This document shows positions 1-12,257 of a stretch of 64,000 nucleotides of DNA, in pieces. Each line of letters opens with the position of its first letter. Positions within the stretch are counted from its first letter, which is position 1. Made by a program: the position numbers and the translations under genes. The stretch covers positions 16,605-80,604 of the forward strand of contig JASANE010024711.1 in NCBI GenBank assembly GCA_030248225.1, given 5' to 3'. The notes under the pieces were generated by a model. The model saw only the letters and a list, made by a program, of their open reading frames with translations. It ran no database searches and was not told the DNA's origin. The DNA comes from Trileptium ribeirensis. Taxonomy: Eukaryota > Nematoda > Enoplea > Enoplida > Thoracostomopsidae.

Positions 1-2470
1 CAAGATATAGTGAAATTTTTTGAATATGTTTAGCTGCACTTGCAACAAAGTATGTGATGAAAAAATAATCAAGGTGTTATCTCTTATTTGGCCAACCGAT
101 TTCACGACAGAATTTTGATTATTAAATTTTGGAAACTGGTTTTTGCAGATATAATATGTAGCAAGGTTGACAAGAATTTGTAGTTTATGACACGTAATGC
201 ATACCCCTACAGGTATGATTGAAGATTACAATTTATTGTACAATAGAGCTTGTACACTTGTGAAATATGTACTGCTTTAAAATCAGTGTTTATCAGTTTT
301 AGGTGGTATATATGCAGCTGTTTTCCTCAGTCAAGCTGAGGGGTGTAACTGTATTATCATCAGATTGCGGTTAAATTCAATTGCTCTTACACGTCGTGCG
401 CTATGTTTGAAGCAAAATTATCTTACTTCTATAAGGCTTTTTTATAACCACGACGTTGTAAATATCTTGTAGAAGCATGGGAGAACAACAGCGGGCATAG
501 ACCATCGCATCACAGTTTTTAAGACTGGTCGATATGCCGATTTTCATTTCTGTAATTGGACATGTAGGTTTCCAGTTTTTGGTTTTTTTGGTTTGAAAAG
601 TGTTATATAAAAAATCTATTCTATGTATTGCTGCCCACTACGTTTTCAGATAGATCTACAAGGTTGTGTACAAAACTAGAATTTTCCCGGTGGTGATAAA
701 AATTTGCTTCAGAACCTTTATAGCTTTAACTAAGTGTGGTTTGAAAATTTGTAACAAGGCAGATTTTTAAAAGATAATTGCCGATAAAATCGTCGGTATA
801 ATCTGGAATATCTTCACTATTCGTTCAAAAGCAATTTAAAACGCTGAATCAGATTAGGTTACTTTTTATCTATTTGTGCCATGCAGCTTGCTCTATAGAT
901 AAATACTATGATTAATGTAAACAATTATGTTAAAATTATTTTACCATCGGCGTGCCAACATCATTTAGCCGAGCGATGTCTAATTTTTGGTTAACCCTTT
1001 TGTGCTTAAATTAATTTGCCGATCGTGCAATATTTGACAATCTCAAAAGCGTCACCAAGGACTGCAGCCGGAATTAATTTGCCCATGGGGAAATATTTGA
1101 CAATTTTGAGCTGGCACTATAGGACCGTAGCCCAATTAATTTGTCCGTGGTGAAATATTTGACAATTTTGAGCTGGCACCAAGGACTGTGGCCCGAATTA
1201 ACTTGTCCGTGGTAAAGTATTTGACAACCTCAAACCGGCACCAAGAACTACAGCCCGAATTAATTTGCCTATGGTGAAATATTTGACAATTTCGAGCCAA
1301 CACCCAGGACTGCAGCCTGAATTAATTTGCCGATGGTGAAACATTTGACAATTTCGACCTGGCACTAAGGACTGTAGCCCGAATTAACTTGCCCATGGTG
1401 AAATATTTTACAATCTCGATCCGCCACGAAGGACTGCAGCCCGAATTAATTGCCCATGGTGAAATATTTGACAATCTCTGGCCGGCACCAACAACTGCAG
1501 GCCCAATCATACAATTGTGAGCGGTGCACGCTGCGCTTATACGCACTGATGCAAAAACGACGGACACGAAAGGGTTAATATTAACAGAGGCTGTGTTAAA
1601 AAAACTGCGCGACGACAGCAAGTTTGTTTACTTTTGTTGTAAAATGTACATAATTATTTTGTGTTTACTTGCCAACTGGAAAATGTTAATAATCAAAATA
1701 GATCTCTTCGCTTACAGATTGTAATCAGTGTTTTTTATAAACCCAAGAATCATTTTTTCTTGTAGCTCAATTAAATTTGTACAATATGTCTCCAAGTGTT
1801 TTTGTCAACGTATATTCCTTCGAGAATGAACTGTATAGATTTCGTTCAAACAAAGTGGCTCTATTAGCTATGTCAATTTTTTGGGGCGTTCCCTGTTGTG
1901 TAAATCTACGTTGGTTTCAAATTTAGAAAAATTCTGTTTGTATGTATTAGCTGATCGTGAAACAAATTAGCGGATGGTATTGAATTACCCGCAACAGCTT
2001 ACTAAATTTCAAAATGAAACTCAGTACTCATACACCGGTTTTGTGTTATAAATTTGCGAATTTGGTCTCACATTGACTAACGTTGTATGAAACGGTTCAT
2101 TCAAATTATGGGGTTACATTAAATATTTGTCGCAATAAAATGTCAATAATTTAAGTAATTAAATACATTTAGGATCATCTGAGAATCGATTAGGAAATTT
2201 TATATCTAAAAGATCATAATGCGGCGTTCATGTTATGATGTCCCCGCTGTTTGAAACTTTTGTCGCTTTGTATTCGCGACCCTACAGTCAAAGTAAAAAC
2301 ATACTGTAAATATATTGCGAGGATGTACGATACACCCCTAGCTACTATATTTTTTCTTTAGCTACCAATTTGGTGCGAATTAACTGTAACAGACAGTGTT
2401 TGTAGCTAATGCGGTTTATTCTGTAAACTGTGCTATGTAATTTTTTATATTGTCAAAATTTGTATATAGG
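1..2470 (+). repeat. Left arm of a giant inverted repeat (foldback-like)
   Basis: Read as reverse complement, this stretch matches 5967-8445 almost base for base, with scattered substitutions and small indels. The outer part (position 3 on) pairs with about 8440; the inner edge near 2470 pairs with about 5967. Since the window begins inside the arm, its outer end and any target-site duplication cannot be seen. The arm codes for no recognisable protein; short ORFs occur identically in both arms and are best read as chance. It contains eight degenerate 61-bp subrepeats. Long inverted termini with internal tandem repeats resemble Foldback/Galileo-type transposons (P superfamily), but an inverted segmental duplication would look the same. 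Confidence 0.85.
1013..1505 (+). repeat. Eight degenerate ~61-bp tandem repeats in the left arm
   Basis: Eight head-to-tail units start near 1013, 1075, 1136, 1197, 1258, 1320, 1381 and 1443. Each holds AATTTGCC, then GGTGAAATATTTGACAAT, then a variable middle ending in ACTGCAGCCC-like sequence. Units differ by several bases, so the array is old compared with the duplication of the two arms, which carry the same variants. Such subterminal arrays are typical of Foldback/Galileo termini, where they may bind transposase; that role is inference. Confidence 0.85.
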
Positions 2471-4766
2471 CCATAGGAACGTTGATCAAATAATGCCGCA
2501 GCCTCATGAAGACACGGTGTGCTTGACACTGACCAGAAGAGGCAATACCCCTAGCGAACTACCGTTGAAAATATTTATGAAAAACATAAGTGTTTCTAAG
2601 ACACCCTATTGTTGACAGTGTGCCTAACACTGTGTGGTGTACACAGATTCCAACCGTTGGGGGCATTATAACGTGAACGCATAAGATAATTCTACATTCC
2701 TCTTTCAATTTTAGCTATGAAATATAAGGAATTGAAGCATAAGTTTCGTTTTATGGAATTTGTTGTTAGTCGGCCCCGCAAAGTTTTACCAATAGTCTAT
2801 AAAAAATTTGCAGAAGAGGATGCTACTCGATTATAATTATCACTCATGTAGTTTTCCTTATTCGATGACGTGCTGGTTTTCCAGCTTCCCCCGCGATACA
2901 TTGCAGTGGCTTATGCTCAAGTTTCTCTAGTGAGTTTCCAGCTATTTTGTCGCAAATAAGTAGTTTAGAGCAGAGATAAGAGTCACTGTTCATTGCTATT
3001 TCTGCTCTAATCACATTGGTCGTTTGTAATTGCAAGCAAATAGTTGACACCCCACGACAGAACCTTGAAGAACATCAGCGATCCTTAGCGTAGGGCGTAG
3101 TCAAAAACCGACCACATCATCGCATAAGGCAAATCGCATGAAGATACATGCTCATAAAAGGTCCCCTGAGAGCCGGGACTCCCCTCTTCGGCGCGGTTCA
3201 ACACTCCTACCCTGATAGCGGTTTGACTTCCACCCCTGGTGACACTGCATGTATCGAACTCATAGGCGCCGAAGGCGCCGGACCCTTTCCCCTCACAGGC
3301 GACCAGCTACACCCGCTGGTCGGGCGAAGACCGACCCTCTAATGCCCCAGCTACCTTCCTAATCCATCAAACCTTGAGCGTGTATGTACAATGAGTATAA
3401 TAGAGTGTCATACACTTCTACAATATTTTTCAATCTTGAATCCGACTTTTAACAATACTGAATAGGTATATGACGACAGCGTTACATATTTTCAGCACCG
3501 ATGTGTAGTTTAGTTAATATTTTGCTATATATAAAGGTTGCAATGTTGCTTATTAATTATAATGCGGTTCACTTTTTTGATCATTCCACAGATTCTTGAT
3601 GATGGACTCACTGTTTGATCTCCAGCTTGTATCGCAAAGCCTTGGATTGACCAAGTTTGCACGTGTCTGCCAGAATTATAGTGCAATATTGCATTGATCG
3701 TGGATTTTTATCAAATTTTTACACTGTCTTTTCAACAAATGTAAATCTAAAACTCAACAATTTTGTTATTAAATGCAGAGGCACAACAGCATAACGAAAA
3801 TCATTTGAGAATCACACAAACAAGTACTGACCCTTTGTAGTATTTTCACAGCTTTGTCAGTTTAGAATTTAAACTTATACAAAAAGGAGGATTAGATCGC
3901 GTCATATGATCTATGTTCCTAGATAGATGGGATCTTTCTTAGAATCCCTTCGCAGTACGCAATTGGTCAATGTCGAAGATACAGCGGAAAATTCGCTATC
4001 GTTCGGCTCAGCTCGACAAGCTAAGTTAAAAAATATTTAGGTTAATTTTATTGCAATTTTTTTTCGAGTTTTGGGGTTCCCAATGTAACGTATTGATGCC
4101 CAAAATTTTTGAAAAAATGTATATAAATGTATAATTTTATATATCATTCGAACCGCATTGTCGAGACGTGTCGAATGGTAGTAAAATCATCGCGAACGGT
4201 TCATGAGTTACACAGACTTAAACTTTAAGTTACCTGTTCATGAATTAGATTTAGGATTTCACATTAATGTCAGTAACTCCTTATTGAACCAATTCTAGGA
4301 AACATCCGATATATGTTTAACAGTGTTTAATATGTACATATATATTTATGTGTTGATTTATTCAGCGCTAGTCGCTTTTCAGTTATGCATTCAGTTTGTA
4401 ATGCCCACAAAATTTTATATTCCAGTAAGTTGTAGCATAAACCAGTCGGCAGCCGCACCCTCAACGATTTGAAAGCACGGTTTTGTTGTGTTACTCGTTC
4501 AAACTCGTGGTATAGCACTCGTATGAACTCGTCACAACCATTCTTACAAATCTTTGAACATACGCTGATTATGCTACAGCTATTTCTTGTCATCTAAGTA
4601 TATGGCTGCAGGCTGTACTTGGCTAACGAAGGTAGTTTTTAATGTTAAAAATATTCTTGATTTTCATATTGAAATTATTCTATTATTCGTAAAGCGCTAT
4701 CGTATATATACCAACTAATTTTATACCTGTGATAAAATATTTCATTAAAACTTATACATTTGATCA
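2471..4766 (+). other. Loop of the inverted repeat upstream of the first Mpv17-like gene
   Basis: No gene was recognised. The stretch holds a GC-rich dispersed segment (3150-3380) and a motif with CATTCGAACCGCA followed by GTCGA near 4146-4165 that recurs at 16.9 and 17.7 kb. The last 150 bases before the ATG at 4767 are AT-rich and presumably contain the promoter and 5' UTR; no clear TATA box stands out. Confidence 0.5.
3150..3380. repeat. GC-rich dispersed segment
   Basis: A GC-rich island in AT-rich DNA with short palindromes (GGCGCCGAAGGCGCC near 3267). Its right side (CCTTGAGCGTGTATGT) resembles the end of the GC-rich island at 24.19-24.38 kb (CCTTGAGCATGTATGT). It probably belongs to a non-autonomous repeat family with other members at 12.8, 13.65, 21.6 and 48.8 kb. 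A 64-aa ORF through it has no recognisable content. Confidence 0.45.
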
Positions 4767-4971
4767 ATGGCATCTCTATGGACTCGATACAAATTTGTAA
4801 TGACGAAACATCCTATGAAAACTCAAATGGTAACGTCTGGTATTCTCGTTGCAGCGGGCGATGTAATTACTCAGTTGTACGTTGAGAAACAAACGCACTA
4901 CCCATACAGTCCACTGCGAACAGCGCGGTTCTGGCTTGTTGGCACATTCCTGATAGCACCAGTTATGAATA
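4767..4971 (+). CDS. Mpv17-like copy 1, exon 1
   Basis: 205 nt from ATG to a GTAAGC donor, ending in phase 1, the same length and phase as exon 1 of the other two copies. It encodes the N-terminal membrane segment with the GD..TQ motif. Confidence 0.85.
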
Positions 4972-6058
4972 GTAAGCTTTCGGGTGTTTTCTACAATTCC
5001 TGCAAGCACAAGGCTAAGAAGTCTAATCCTTAGACTAACCTTATGTTAGTGTTACGATTATGCTTAGTCTTAAATAGGGTTTTAGTCGAGTTAGGACCAG
5101 GCTGGTGCAGTATTCTAAGAAAAGCTTTCATGCTTTAGCTAACGCTCGCTGTGTTTGCTTACGAATTTCTAGTGACCTTACACAAAATTAAACGAATAAT
5201 CAAGTGTATATATTGTTTGTTGTTAGATTCGATCAAAACATAGAAAAGTTAGAAAGTTGTATAATGAACAATTGCCGTTATAGAAGTTGAAAATCCGATG
5301 CCGTCGTAGACTTGAATATTAACGATGACCTGGCAAATGTATTCAACTTCAAAGACAGAAGGCAAAGGTGATTTGTGTCTCAGTGTTACGACGTTGCAGA
5401 CTGTATTTGGTTTATCAATATATGGTCACAGTCAATGGCAAAAGCCGGTGGCAAATATTATTTGGTTTATCACGTGTAAGGTTAAATGTAAAAATTGTTT
5501 ATTTTCGAATAAACATGTAATATTCTAATATTACCGAAAGAGGTTTACATGGTGATGCGAAATTTCATTCCTAATCAATCAAACAATTGCCAACGCTTGA
5601 AAACGAACGAGTCTTCGAATGCAATTACAGTTTCCAGTTAAGGATGGTTTACTTACGCTTATGAAATAAAATTCAATAATTTGCCCAGAAAGTTGTAAAA
5701 TTCTTTGCAGCAGAGCCAGGTGAACATTTCAGGATGGTATTGCCTCCTAGATACACGGATACATCTGGGAAAAGGCTGGCAACGCCACTTCACGCCATGT
5801 GTTCGTGTAGCCATCGATCAATCGATAATGTGTCCGTCGATGTTAGGCGCTATTCTACTCTCGCTACGATGTCTTGAGGGACGCTCGATTCAAGAATCTT
5901 GGCAAAAAATGAATCGTGATCTCATACCCATTTATTTAACAGCGCTACGAATTTGGCCGCTATGTTTGGCCTTTGATACAAATTTTGACAATATAAAAAA
6001 TTACATAGCACAGTTTACAATAAATGCATTAGCTACAAACACTGTCTGTTACAGTTAA
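4767..6058 (+). CDS. Mpv17/PMP22-family membrane protein, copy 1, with foreign C-terminus
   Basis: Two exons: 4767-4971 (ATG; donor GTAAGC at 4972) and 5733-6058 (acceptor TTTCAG). Both junctions are phase 1, joining as Arg-Trp-Tyr. The first 68 residues show the family N-terminus: a short amphipathic start, KHPMKTQM, then a membrane segment ending in GDVITQ and RTARFW..GTF..AP. Exon 2 carries the RVAIDQ..M.PS core and ends its family likeness at IYLTALRIWP (about 5963). The usual tail (NF..vP...R, W..YLSWKTN), present in the other two copies here, is missing. Instead the frame runs about 31 residues into the right inverted-repeat arm and stops at 6058, giving 176 aa. The family sits in mitochondrial inner or peroxisomal membranes (MPV17, Sym1, PXMP2) and is thought to form channels. 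This copy may be functional with a new tail or a truncated pseudogene; the sequence does not decide. Confidence 0.8.
5733..6058 (+). CDS. Mpv17-like copy 1, exon 2 with chimeric end
   Basis: The exon follows a TTTCAG acceptor and opens GA-TGG-TAT in phase 1. It is family-like to about 5963; the rest to the TAA at 6056-6058 lies in the inverted-repeat arm and matches the reverse complement of 2378-2470. Confidence 0.7.
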
Positions 6059-8445
6059 TTCGCACCAAATTGGTAGCTAAAGAAAAAATATAGTAGCTAG
6101 GGGTGTATCGTACATCCTCGCAATATATTTACAGTATGTTTTTACTTTGACTGTAGGGTCGCGAATACAAAGCGACAAAAGTTTCAAACAGCGGGGACAT
6201 CATAACATGAACGCCGCATTATGATCTTTTAGATATAAAATTTCCTAATCGATTCTCAGATGATCTTAAATGTATTTAATTACTTAAATTATTGACATTT
6301 TATTGCGACAAATATTTAATGTAACCCCATAATTTGAATGAACCGTTTCATACAACGTTAGTCAATGTGAGACCAAATTCGCAAATTTATAACACAAAAC
6401 CGGTGTATGAGTACTGAGTTTCATTTTGAAATTTAAAGTAAGCTGTTGCGGGTAATTCAATACCATCCGCTAATTTGTTTCACGATCAGGCTAAATACAT
6501 ACAAACAGAATTTTTCTAAATTTGAAACCAACGTAAGATTTACACAACAGGGAACGCCCCAAAAAAATTGACATAGCCTAATAGGAGCCACTTTGTTTGA
6601 ACGAAAATCTATACAGTTCATTCTCGAAGGAATACTACGCTTGACAAAAACACTTGGAGACATATTGTACAAATTTAATCTGAGCTACAAGAAAAAATGA
6701 TTCTTGGCGTTTATAAAAAACACTGATTACAATCTGTAAGCGAAGAGATCTATTTTGATTATTAACATTTTCCAGTTGGCAAGTAAACACAAAATAATTA
6801 TGTACATTTTACAACAAAAGTAAACAAACTTGCTGTCGTCGCGCAGTTTTTTTAACACAGCCTCTGTTAATATTAACCCTTTCGTGTCCGTCGTTTTTGC
6901 ATCAGTGCGTATAAGCGCAGCGTGCACCGCTCACAATTGTATGATTGGGCCTGCAGTTGTTGGTGCCGGCCAGAGATTGTCAAACATTCCATGCATGGGC
7001 AATTAATTCGGGCTGCAGTCCTTCGTGGCGGATCGAGATTGTAAAATATTTCACCATGGGCAAGTTAATTCGGGCTACAGTCCTTAGTGCCAGGTCGAAA
7101 TTGTCAAATGTTTCACCATCGGCAAATTAATTCAGGCTGCAGTCTTGGGTGTTGGCTCGAAATTGTCAAATATTTCACCATAGGCAAATTAATTCGGGCT
7201 GTAGTTCTTGGTGCCGGTTTGAGGTTGTCAAATACTTTACCACGGACAAGTTAATTCGGGCCACAGTCCTTGGTGCCAGCTCAAAATTGTCAAATATTTC
7301 ACCACGGACAAATTAATTCGGGCTACGGTCCTTAGTGCCAGCTCAAAATTGTCAAATATTTCACCATGGGCAAATTAATTCCGGCTGCAGTCCTTGGTGA
7401 CGCTTTGAGATTGTCAAATATTGCACGATCGGCAAATTAATTTAAGCACAAAAGGGTTAACCAAAAATTAGGACATCGCTCGGCTAAATGATGTTGGCAC
7501 GCCGATGGTAAAATAATTTTAACATAATTGTTTACATTAATCATAGTATTTATCTATAGAGCAAGCTGCATGGCACAAATAGATCAAAATAACCTATTGT
7601 GATTCAGCGTTTTCAATTGCTTTTGAACGAATAGTGAAGATATTCCAGATTATACCGACGATTTTATCGGCAATTATCTTTTAAAAATCTGCCTTGTTAC
7701 AAATTTTCAAACCACACTTAGTTAAAGCTATAAAGGTTCTGACAAATTTTCATCACCACAGGAAAATTCTAGTTTTGTACACAACCTTGTAGATCTATCT
7801 GAAAACGTAGTGGGCAGCAATACATAGATGAGTTTTTTATATAACACTTTTCAAACCAAAAAAACCAAAAACTGGAAACCTACATGTCCAATTACAAAAA
7901 TGAAAATCGGCATATAGACCAGTCTTAAAAACTGTGATGCGATGGTCTATGCCCGCTGTGCCTCCCATGCTTCTACAAGATATTTACAACGTCGTGGTTA
8001 TAAAAAAGCCTTATAGAAGTAAGATAATTTTGCTTCAAACATAGCGCACGACGTGTAAGAGCAATTGAATTAACCGCAATCTGATGATAATACAGTTACA
8101 CCCCTCAGCTTGACTGAGGAAAACAGCTGCATATATACCACCTAAAACTGATAAACACTGATTCTGAAGCGGTGCGTATTTCACAAGTGTACAAGCTCTA
8201 TTGTACAATAAATTGTAATCTTCAATCATACCTGTTAAGGTATATATTACGTGTCATAAACTACAAATTCTTGTCAACCTTGCTACATATTATATCTGCA
8301 AAAACCAGTTTCCAAAATTTAATAATCAAAATTCTGTCGTGAAATCAGTCAGCCAAATAAGAGATAACACCTGATTATTTTTTCATCACATACTTTGTTG
8401 CAAGTGCAGCTAAACATATTCAAAAAATTTCACTATATCTCGGCA
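5967..8445 (-). repeat. Right arm of the giant inverted repeat
   Basis: Reverse complement of 1-2470 with a few percent substitutions by eye. The inner edge falls inside exon 2 of the first Mpv17-like gene. Resemblance stops near 8440-8445, only because the window has no more left-arm sequence to compare, so the arm may extend further right. Eight 61-bp subrepeats are repeated here at about 6950-7440. Confidence 0.85.
6950..7440 (-). repeat. Eight degenerate ~61-bp tandem repeats in the right arm
   Basis: Mirror copy of the array at 1013-1505. The same unit variants appear in the reverse order on the opposite strand, showing that the arms were copied or homogenised after the tandem array had formed. 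Confidence 0.85.
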
Positions 8446-9437
8446 CCAAGCTGAAGGCTGTAAATGTATTTGGTTAGAATCCTGATTTAGGTCAAACAGC
8501 TAAAAATCACCTGCATTCAACTGATGCTTTGATTTGGCCAGTCGGTTCCTGAGATATTTGTGATATTGTAACAAAACTATACATTAATGCGACAACCAAG
8601 CAAAAAGATGATCTATCTTGCGTAAATAAAACTTTATTTAGTAATGAAAAATAAATTTTCATGTGTTTCCCGTGATGTGCAAGTTTCCTGCAAAAGCTAT
8701 AATGTAGAGATTATAAAACTCAGTATACATGCAAGGAATTTGCAGATGTCCACTGTTCGCACCTTGAACCTGTTCGTAATACGAAAAATTAAAAAAATTT
8801 AATACGAAAATGGCGTTCACCATAAGTTCTGTATAAATACGAACTTATTTTAGAGTAGAATAGTCGAGTGGCGCGTTATTGACAGCGTTAAAGACTAAAT
8901 TACAGCACGTAAGCGCGATTCTACCGACCATAGCAGACTTGAAATTACAGGTTTGTGTGGCGTTCAAGTGCTGTTAAAATTTTAGTGTCCAGAGTCGGTC
9001 AGAGTATCCGTTTTGATCCCGACTCCCGTCTGCACATAGCATAGACCATTGTGGTAAAGTTTTGTACTCATACATTTTAGCAATAGATGTACCCGGGTTG
9101 TAAAGCGTGATTAACTATTGCTTTTCTTTACATTTTTCGATTTAATTGAACTAATTGCCGATAAGATTGTGCTTTAATTCCGGCATAAATTTCTATACTG
9201 TTGCTACAAAAAATTACATGAATAATGCAAATATTTTCGGCTTTAACAAAGCAAGCACTGCCTTCCTACGGTTTCACTTACGGCTAATTTTGTTACAACA
9301 TACAATTGTCTGAAGAATATATTTTTTTGGGTGAAGCAAGAGCCCATGTATATACTTTAAGTTACAATTGACGACCACATTTTCGGTTTCCACCAATATC
9401 CATCGCAATGCCAATTCAAAAGTAAAGAGTATTCCGT
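8446..9437. other. Intergenic stretch between the inverted repeat and the second Mpv17-like gene
   Basis: AT-rich, with no recognisable gene, RNA or ordered repeat. I looked here for the missing C-terminal part of the first Mpv17-like exon 2 and did not find it. Confidence 0.5.
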
Positions 9438-9443
9438 TTTATT
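9438..9443 (-). terminator. Polyadenylation signal AATAAA of Mpv17-like copy 2
   Basis: On the minus strand AATAAA lies about 70 nt after the stop codon at 9512, a normal distance for a 3' UTR. No other evidence for cleavage here. Confidence 0.45.
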
Positions 9444-9511
9444 TTCTTTTTGTCTAGTGAACGAAAGATGTGCCACCAACAACGTCAGGGTGTACTGATA
9501 CGCACCTAATG

Positions 9512-9867
9512 TCAGTTGCTGCGTTGCGTTGTTATATTCGTTTTCCAAGACAAATATACATTCCAAAATAATGCTCCGGTTTGTGCGACAACAATTCGAT
9601 ATTTCAGCGGAATGAGATAGAAATTTACTAGTTGGATTATTGGCCAAAATCGTAGTCCAGCAACGTAAATTGGCATCAGCTCTCGTTTCATTTTCCCCCA
9701 GGATATAACAATAGGAATACCTTCCATACACCGAAGGCTTAACAATACCGCTGCTATCAAACTTGGAAGCATTATTGTTTGATCAATAGCTACACGAACT
9801 AGTGGGCTCAAAGTTCGATTCCATTTGCCACCAACGTGAACGCGAGTTTGCAGGAAACGATACCACC
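9512..9867 (-). CDS. Mpv17-like copy 2, exon 2
   Basis: Follows a GTTTCAG acceptor and runs 356 nt to the stop. Contains the RVAIDQ core and the complete NF..iP..YR and YLSWKTN tail. Confidence 0.9.
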
Positions 9868-12257
9868 CTGAAACAAAAATTGAGTCATGTCAAGTTTCCA
9901 CTATAAAACCACGCTCCCTGGGGAAAATTTGACATGAGTACCTTAAGTCAGAAATCCGATGCTCAATATTAGGCTAAGCCTAGCTTTACAGTTAGGATTA
10001 ACGTTAGAGCTAGGTTCAGGCTTATAGAAGGTTAAACTTTGTATGATCACCCTTGAAAAAAACTTAATGTGATACGCTAGAGAGGACAAATTTGACATGA
10101 TCCCAAAAATTTCGTTTTAAAAGTTTTAGCTAGGGTGATAAAACAGCTAGCTAGTCGGCATATAGGCTAACTGAAACGGAGAGCGGTAATTTTAAAACAA
10201 ATGCCGTGTGATTACTACAGGGACTGGACAACTACATAAACATAGTGATCGTCTATAATGAGAATGACGTACATACACTAAGGTTAAGTCCATCATATAA
10301 AGCCAGTGAAAGTATTAACTTAATGGTGGTGTTGGCTAATTCGTATAGTTTGAAAGATATTATACTAGTACAGCTAAGATAAACAAAAGGAAAGCAAATA
10401 TATATTTAACCAAAGTTTAGGACAATTTATATATATATTCCGCCGTCATCACTAACGGTAGTTTATAAGAGCAATTTTCAGACTAGTTCTCAAATATTCC
10501 CCCGCTTTAGAAAGAATATCGTGGGCTTTCCTTGACACATAAAGTTCGCCACGTGTATGGTGTCCCCGACATGTAGGTGTTGAAAAAACATCTACGGTCT
10601 GAGCAAAGATCTTTGCGAACACTTCTATATTTAAAAGAACTGTATATATATTAGTTACTTTTGGAAAACAATGATTATAATTAGAAACAGGTTTGGATAG
10701 GTGTTATGAAGCGCTAAGCATCTATATATTCTGATAAAGATTCGGTGCTCGCAAGCCAAAAAATAACTACGTATTATAACCGAGCATATTATTGGAAAAA
10801 ACCATTAAAATAGGTATATGCATTACTGTTGGATGTGAAGCAAGGCGTGGCCAGAAGTATCTGCACGGAGGGCACTGAATGTACAAGGGAACACATATTA
10901 AACGAGCCTTTCATACGTAAACGTAAATATCACATTTCTATGGTATCTCAAGGGCACAGATACTGCACGGATGCACAGCCCCCCCATGCTGCCTTAGTTA
11001 CGCCCTTTGATAATTGACATCGAACGACAATGACATATTTTGAGATATATCATATACATCAAAGGAGCAGCAAGGTGGCGGTTGGGGCCGGACTCTGTCA
11101 CTTTTCGACAAAAGAAAACGCCTCACCAATGTTTTGGTAGCACCCTCTCTCACTTCTGAGTATCATATTGCACAGCTACATATATAATGTGGGACAAAGC
11201 ATTACGTGTTCCTACGAACTTTGGGTTGCATGGACATATTTACGAAACTACTAACATGAATTTTTCTCAATATATGAATATAAAAATGGAGGTTTATATA
11301 CATGGTAATCCGTACATACATCACGAAAAATCCTGGTAACGAGTCATGCACCTGTTGGAAAGAAAGCTCATTTTTTCAAAACCCACACCGGACCTGTAAA
11401 ACTACATTGAATATTTCTGACAAGATAAATTTGGTGAGGCATCGGGCATACAACAATGTGCCTATGATGGATGACAACCTGTAGATATTACTGCAGACAG
11501 TGTATATGATTTGAACAGCAGTTCACATTTTACTTAATTTGCTTTAGTAATTTTAAAAATTACTAATATGACCGCCGTCATGAGAATTTTGATGACTTGT
11601 GTCCACACGTTCCCCCGCGCTTGCGGCCCTGAATATACAGATCCAATAAACTAAGGAGTAAATTAAAGCAATTGGAGATTACAACGATGTTTTGTTAATT
11701 TTGTTGAGATTTAAACATAATCAAGATGAATATTTGGTTGTTGGGTCGGATAGGTTATGTTGTGCCGCTAATAGCCGTCGCGGATGGAAAGAACATAAAG
11801 TAGACGAAGACGGGCGAAAAAATAGGCAGTAAAAACGAGAAAAAGTTTGCACTAAAGAGAGATAGCAAAATCTTTGCCGGATACAATACCACTTCAATGT
11901 CCTAGGATTGAAAGACGTTTGTTTGTTGCACGACAGTAAAGCACGACCCTCAGCAATAAGACCCGATTATGTTTACCCTAGTCACAGAAACCAGCTCGAA
12001 TACTGAACAAAGAAAAGCGTCATTCGTACATTTATGAAATGAAAAAACTTACGGTTAAGAACAGGCGCAACTAAAAATGTTCCCACGATCCAAAATCGAA
12101 GTGTCCGTTGGAAACTGTATGATTTTCTCGACTTTTGTTCAATTACAAATTGAGCAATGACGTCACCGGTTCCTACAAGAATACCTGAAGTAGCCATTTG
12201 CACACGCAGTGGATTCGTTGCCATAAGACGCCGATACCACTGCCAAAGCGACGCCAT
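9512..12257 (-). CDS. Mpv17/PMP22-family membrane protein, copy 2 (186 aa)
   Basis: Exon 1 is 12257-12053 (205 nt, donor GTAAGT) and exon 2 is 9867-9512 (acceptor GTTTCAG); both junctions are phase 1 and join as Arg-Trp-Tyr. The protein has 186 aa, the usual family size. Visible landmarks: MASLWQWYRRL at the start, NPLRVQM, a hydrophobic stretch ending GDVIAQ, RTLRFW.VGTFLVAPV, the RVAIDQ..M.PS core about residues 90-100, then the tail FWPIIQLVNFYLIPLKYR and W.VYLSWKTN. Hydrophobicity suggests four membrane helices. Family members lie in the mitochondrial inner or peroxisomal membrane; MPV17 loss causes mitochondrial DNA depletion in vertebrates. Which subfamily this is (MPV17, MPV17L, PXMP2) I cannot tell. 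No frameshift or stop is seen; the intron is 2.2 kb. Confidence 0.9.
9868..12052 (-). other. Intron of Mpv17-like copy 2
   Basis: No nested gene was recognised. Near 9960-10060 there is a run of simple TTAGGCTTAG-like sequence, similar to one at 5030-5100 in the intron of copy 1. Short ORFs at 10829 and 11302 show no recognisable domain. Confidence 0.5.
12053..12257 (-). CDS. Mpv17-like copy 2, exon 1
   Basis: ATG at 12257 to the base before a consensus GTAAGT donor; 205 nt, phase 1. Encodes the first membrane segment and GD..AQ motif. Confidence 0.9.

Noticed and set aside
4776..5009. 77-aa ORF on - opposite Mpv17-like exon 1
   Set aside because: Antisense shadow of the family-coding frame.
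1524..6927. Identical 66-aa ORFs at 1524-1724 (+) and 6727-6927 (-)
   Set aside because: Identity is a consequence of the inverted-repeat arms; no known motif or splice context.
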